DNA from: Nymphaea colorata
Taxonomy: Eukaryota > Streptophyta > Magnoliopsida > Nymphaeales > Nymphaeaceae
Direction: 5' to 3'
Length of the DNA stretch: 64,000 nt
Assembly: GCF_008831285.2 (NCBI RefSeq)
Contig: NC_045141.1
Location: 19,588,848 to 19,652,847, forward strand
Shown here piece by piece: positions 61,401 through 64,000 of the stretch. The translations under genes and the position numbers were made by a program. The notes under the pieces are model-generated. The model was not told the origin of the DNA, made no database searches, and saw only the letters and a program-made list of their open reading frames with translations. Position 1 is the first letter of the stretch. Each line of letters opens with the position of its first letter.

Positions 61401-63713
61401 TGAACCCAAATAGCCATGGATTGGGCGATTTGGATCGGACCCACGGCCCAAGTCGGTTCGAACAAGTCTCAAAAGAGACCGGCCCGAACCGTCGGGCCTC
61501 TCAATTTCTCTCGAGGCAAAGTCGGGGTTCCCCCTTTCCACCTGAGGCAGAAAGGGGAAACCAACGGCGGAAGGGGGAGGGGCGCCCACTGCCCCCCACC
61601 CGTAATGATGGTGGGAGAGCGGCGGAGGGCGACTCTCCCTCGGTTCACGATCTGTTGGCGGGAGGCAGGGCGATGGCGAGAGGCAGGGCGATGGGCGGCG
61701 GTCGGTTGGACTGAGGCGCCCACCAAGTTTTCCCCCTTTCGTTGAGCGGAACAGCTTGCAACGTCTCCACCTCCACCACCGCTGCCGACGGAAACAGCGA
61801 AGCCCGTCGTGATTCACCTGGTCCACCCATCGTGATGGGAAGAGCCGTCGCCACCTTTGCTCCCTTCACCGGACAGAGCACCATCGCCTGCTGACCGGTG
61901 GGCAGGGCTGTCGTCTCCACTTGACGCTGTAGGGAAGACGCTCCAGACGAATGTAGAGGAACTCTGGTAGGAGGTCTTAACGTCGGGTATGGTTCGCCAG
62001 CCAGCGACGGGTCTCCGGCAGAGCTCCCACCAGACTCAGTTCCCCCCAAGATCCCAATGTCTCTGGCAAGGTGGTTCCGTGATTGTTCTCCTTCGGCTCC
62101 CATTAAGCAAAAGTTGTGAACACGATTTGCAGCAGGAAACGCCTTTTGATTCTCGTTTTTATCCTGTGTGTTCTGCAAAACCAAGCAAAGGATTCCTTTG
62201 ATTTCATCAATACTTCTGGTTGCGACAGCAAGATCCTGCCTCATACGGGTGATTTCAGAGTCATGCCTCACCAGAGTCTGCTGTACAACTTCTTGATTAT
62301 CTTCTTTTGCTTGCACGATTTCTGTTTGATTTTTCTCATTTGCATTTGATGCAGACTCTGTAACTCTTTTCCCTGTAGCAGCAGCATCGTTTAACTTTTC
62401 TTTTTCCTTTGGTTCTTTTGCAGCCATTTCTCTTGTAGCCATGGCACGACAGGGCAGGGGCGAAGCCTTGCTCTGATACCAATTTGATGCAAACCAACTT
62501 GCAGATGAGCTAAAAGTAACTTGCAGATGACTGAAAATAACTTGCAGATGAACGAAGCTTCAAAACTAAGATACTTACGCTAAAAGACAACAAGGAAGAC
62601 AACGTAAACAAAATAACCTTTTTTTCTTCATTAGACATCAATCCCATACAAAATAGCTTTGTCGTCCATTTATACGGACGTGAATAGCAACGGGTCGGGT
62701 CCTGAACAAGTGCCAGAATCCAAACAGACTCACTTAGATACCAAATGAGTATACTAACAAAATGGATAGCAAAATAACATAAGTAAACCAAATTTACAGT
62801 TCAACCCTTGGTTCGCCTTGAGTATCTACGCAGAGGAACCTCCTCTCGCGTAAGCTCTGGGTCCACAGGGGATCCCACGACTGAAGGCTTAAGGACTGCA
62901 CTGATGCCCGAGGGTGGAACCTGAGGCGAGGAACTGGACCCAGGAAAGTGACGGGTCTGGTCCTGCCCTGCATCAGCCAGTCTCACAGAAAAATGGTTCC
63001 TGAGATTGGATGTGACCAACAGGAACCAAATTACTTTATATGAATTATAAATCATAAAATGCATATCCTATTATTCTGTATGATGTATACTTTTTAATAT
63101 ACATGAGTATAAATAGGATAAAGGAAACAATTCAAGAAAACTAAAATACATAAATAAATAAATATATATAAGAACAGAAGGCATTTTGTTGGATTGCCTC
63201 CAGAAGAGATGAAAATTAAGGGAGGTATCCAATTTCGTTACATGGCAGAATTCATGAATCTTCTGTTTGATCCAGGAGTCTTCTTATTGAAATTTGTAGA
63301 ATTCATGAATCTTTTGTTTACGAGTCTTTTGTTGAAATTGTGTTGTCTTGGGAATTCATAGATCTACTGTTTGATCCACTATGTTGTCTTGGGAAGGAAA
63401 ATCACACTGAAGGTATCATGTCGTCTTCTGTTTATCATATACGACGGACACAAAAGATGTCCATTTTTTGGCAACTACTTTGTTGTCCGTGTTTGATCCA
63501 TAGCTAGTAATTGTTGCTGAATTATTTGCTTATTTCTGTTTATTTAGATGTTGGTATAACTGAATGCTTACAAGAATCCACGGTGAGTTTTGTTCACTCT
63601 TTGTTGATTTGATTGGTGCAGCTGGACTGCTCACGAGGGATCCACGTGTTGTGGAAAGGAAAAAGCCTGGGAAAGCTAAAGCTAGGAAGAGCTTTCAATG
63701 GGTTAAAAGATGA
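52431..63713 (+). CDS. RPS9M: Mitochondrial small-subunit ribosomal protein uS9m (RPS9M)
   Basis: Component of the mitochondrial ribosome small subunit; bacterial-type S9 contacts the P-site region of the 30S head through its C-terminal tail (family knowledge). Exons 52431-53088, 53860-54300, 55893-55973 and 63622-63713 give 1,272 nt, 423 aa; every junction is in phase. The N terminus ([16 protein letters not shown]...[16 protein letters not shown]) looks like a mitochondrial targeting peptide. An acidic Gly-rich region of about 170 residues follows. The S9 fold begins around residue 298 ([20 protein letters not shown]) and includes [14 protein letters not shown]. The tail is [20 protein letters not shown], ending WVKR, the universal S9 C terminus. 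Intron 3 is 7.65 kb because it contains an LTR retrotransposon. ATG 52431 was chosen as the first in-frame ATG; ATG 52434 directly follows. Confidence 0.93.
54301..55892 (+). other. Intron 2 of RPS9M
   Basis: A 1.6-kb GT-AG intron (G|GTAAGT ... ATGCAG). I see no gene or mobile element in it. Confidence 0.8.
56117..56607 (-). repeat. 3' LTR of the CRM-like element
   Basis: 491 bp, TGATG...CATCA. By eye it differs from the other LTR at about 15 positions (about 97% identity) with no length change, so the insertion is fairly recent. It contains the end of the pol reading frame. Confidence 0.93.
56478..59197 (-). pseudogene. Broken pol (RT, RNase H, integrase) of the CRM-like element
   Basis: Reverse transcriptase lies at about 58230-59197, with [20 protein letters not shown]-type KSGYHQIRI and catalytic YFDDILVFS. 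RNase H lies at about 57900-58290 ([14 protein letters not shown]; the usual T-D-H segment near FVLF/ALKYL appears missing). The integrase HHCC zinc domain (GHFGQDKT ... [10 protein letters not shown]) and core (SMDFIVGLP ... SDRD) follow, then a C-terminal domain with [19 protein letters not shown]. Breaks: an in-frame TAA before RT (near 59204), frameshifts near 58800, 58260 and 57790, and a TGA at about 57486-57488 between the zinc domain and the core. The position of the catalytic integrase Glu is Lys (codon 57180-57182). The frame enters the 3' LTR and stops there at 56478. Confidence 0.88.
56608..56619 (-). other. Polypurine tract
   Basis: Minus-strand CCAGGGGAGAA lies directly next to the 3' LTR, the expected position for plus-strand priming. 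Confidence 0.75.
59204..61051 (-). CDS. Gag-protease reading frame of the CRM-like element
   Basis: An uninterrupted frame of 615 codons. Its first codon here is GTG; no ATG lies upstream before an in-frame TAG near 61129, and the first internal ATG is about 50 codons in. A retrotransposon Gag core ([20 protein letters not shown] ... [20 protein letters not shown] ... [20 protein letters not shown]) is followed by a CCHC zinc knuckle ([14 protein letters not shown]), an acidic Ser-rich linker, and a retropepsin-like domain with DSG ([13 protein letters not shown]) and [10 protein letters not shown]. The frame ends in a TAA inside what is normally continuous pro-pol sequence; the next frame after it is in phase. 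Confidence 0.85.
   Translation of the reverse strand: MNSFHALYPFPNAYPYPYLTAHLTQAPDPVPFHASAVTEPPLPQAPPQRCQRMGPLAGQTRLRPPPVEPYRPRAPAENDSDSPYSDDDEFWHAHPAGPVDHRHRRTAEHPDRPASYGVRLNLPEFVGRFDAQEYKYSWAYAVQFFFDYHQVEKHHRVPLAATRPCGLAQAWWFELQRSYERRGQRPVQAWGEMQRLMQTKFVPSGHAEREYKEYLNLRQGSRSVADYRAEFHRLSLRVQIMETERQQVTRYVSGLRPSISDEFNCARVDTLDEASSYAMNIEETLKRKHETRVSRGDASHRPKSSFPTRGASSSKLVESRLVPPSPSKGEQSGPAYNTRSKTRSYDQTIHCFRCHELGHLASKCPNSQKKTHLAETPDSDGKEVSSGSSDASSDKDDVVHFDGDDISNLLSIRHVLTAPKGKSDSSWLCSNISKTRCKCEGYICDVIIDSGVCENLVSQEAITTLGLKLEKCSQPYNMAWFKKGEEVHVTQRCLVKLFMGPHYLDEVWCDVVPMNACHILLGRPWQYDRKTVHDGHKNTYSFRFKGRKVVLLPTKETTTQRVGCPVQPSSFVGLSLKEFLNHCNEDGFCYALIVKPVSLISSDIPKEVVPLISEF
61645..62442 (-). CDS. Leader / gag N-terminal ORF of the CRM-like element
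   Basis: 265 codons starting at the first ATG after the PBS ([16 protein letters not shown]). Residues about 40-95 have a heptad-like pattern ([20 protein letters not shown], then [14 protein letters not shown]), suggesting a coiled coil, which fits a Gag assembly domain. The rest is Pro/Gly/Ser-rich and low-complexity. It ends in a different frame from the main gag frame, so it is either the N-terminal part of Gag separated by frameshifts or a separate leader ORF. Confidence 0.5.
   Translation of the reverse strand: MATREMAAKEPKEKEKLNDAAATGKRVTESASNANEKNQTEIVQAKEDNQEVVQQTLVRHDSEITRMRQDLAVATRSIDEIKGILCLVLQNTQDKNENQKAFPAANRVHNFCLMGAEGEQSRNHLARDIGILGGTESGGSSAGDPSLAGEPYPTLRPPTRVPLHSSGASSLQRQVETTALPTGQQAMVLCPVKGAKVATALPITMGGPGESRRASLFPSAAVVEVETLQAVPLNERGKTWWAPQSNRPPPIALPLAIALPPANRS
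62470..62481 (-). other. Primer-binding site, initiator tRNA-Met type
   Basis: TGGTATCAGAGC on the minus strand, perfect complement to the 3' end of plant initiator tRNA-Met, 3 bp from the 5' LTR. Confidence 0.9.
62485..62975 (-). repeat. 5' LTR of the CRM-like element
   Basis: 491 bp, same termini as the 3' LTR, with the PBS 3 bp inside it on the internal side. In this copy the pol-tail frame reads on past the point where the 3' LTR copy has a TGA. Confidence 0.93.
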
Positions 63714-64000
63714 AATGGTCCTAGATTTTGCATCATTTATTCATCAACCTTGGTTTTATGAAGTGCTCTGAAAATTGCGTGCGGCCAACAGGAGCATTTT
63801 CTTCTCGGCTTTGGGTCATCAATTTTGACTTGGCCAGTCGCTGTTTTGTAAAGTTCACCTGTCCACCCTCAAGGAGTAGCTTTTTTTCTTTTTGGGTGAA
63901 AATGTAGGACGGTACAGGTGAAAATAAAGTGTTCATTTTGATACTTACGATGCTTTGCATATCTGTTCTGGGGTTATTCCTTCAGTTCTGAACTTAAGCA
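63714..64000 (+). other. 3' UTR / downstream of RPS9M
   Basis: Sequence after the stop codon; no further gene can be supported before the window ends. Confidence 0.5.

Larger units (their letters stand above)
56112..62980 (-). mobile_element. CRM-like chromovirus (Ty3/gypsy LTR retrotransposon), complete but mutated
   Basis: The element spans 56117-62975 (6,859 bp) in intron 3 of RPS9M, antisense to the gene. It is bounded by a perfect 5-bp target duplication GCCAG (56112-56116 and 62976-62980). Two 491-bp LTRs begin TGATG and end CATCA. PBS for initiator tRNA-Met and a polypurine tract are present. Coding order on the minus strand is leader ORF, gag with zinc knuckle, aspartic protease, reverse transcriptase, RNase H and integrase, the Ty3/gypsy order. 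RT/IN sequence features ([33 protein letters not shown]) resemble the CRM group from memory. Several frameshifts and stops indicate it is not autonomous. Clade assignment is provisional. Confidence 0.92.

Noticed and set aside
60849-61826. 325-codon minus-strand ORF in the retrotransposon
   Set aside because: GTG start, Pro/Ser/Lys tandem-like composition ([10 protein letters not shown]), overlapping the real gag frame; more likely leader sequence than a protein.
1-64000. CRISPR arrays, bacterial operons, tRNA or rRNA genes
   Set aside because: No array of regularly spaced repeats with unique spacers, no bacterial-style gene organisation, and no tRNA or rRNA consensus found by eye. The tRNA-like words are retroelement primer-binding sites.

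Overview
The window is nuclear DNA from a flowering plant. The evidence is split genes with GT-AG introns, several plant-specific protein families (YODA-type MAPKKK, ATG8-interacting protein, a DCR-like BAHD acyltransferase, an SRC2-like C2 protein), many CT/GA and AT microsatellites, and LTR and MITE-type transposons. I cannot name the species. No bacterial, viral or organellar gene cluster is present, and I found no clearly new biochemical system. The less ordinary content lies in transposon architecture and in gene-structure details.

Layout. 1-4.1 kb: mostly unexplained sequence downstream of a MAPKKK gene, with one unrecognised ORF at the left edge. 4.1-15.2 kb, minus: YODA-like MAPKKK, 11 coding exons, 916 aa; intron 8 carries a three-LTR TRIM-like element. 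15.2-17.2 kb: divergent intergenic spacer with a (CT)n(AT)n tract and a hAT-type MITE with a perfect 8-bp target duplication. 17.2-22.6 kb, plus: ATG8-interacting protein (ATI1/2-like), 3 coding exons, 279 aa, with a 2.5-kb intron full of repeats. 25.3-29.3 kb, plus: plant 'hydroxyproline-rich glycoprotein family' protein, 2 exons, 496 aa. 31.5-35.4 kb, minus: DCR-like BAHD acyltransferase, 3 exons, 447 aa, with an apparent GC-AG intron. 35.5-43.0 kb: gene-poor, with a foldback element, a five-copy minisatellite and a second MITE. 43.0-47.0 kb, minus: HAD-superfamily hydrolase, 9 exons, 268 aa. 47.8-48.8 kb, minus: intronless SRC2-like C2-domain protein, 282 aa. 48.8-52.4 kb: repeat-rich spacer. 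52.4-63.7 kb, plus: mitochondrial ribosomal protein uS9m, 4 exons, 423 aa. Its last intron holds a complete but mutated CRM-like Ty3/gypsy chromovirus (6,859 bp, antisense, 5-bp target duplication).

The genes do not form a functional cluster. They are ordinary dispersed genes for signalling/development (YODA), selective autophagy (ATI), cuticle biosynthesis (DCR-like), stress/membrane biology (SRC2), metabolism (HAD) and mitochondrial translation (uS9m). Exon borders were set by reading splice sites by eye and checking that reading phase is kept across every junction; every multi-exon model closes to a whole number of codons.
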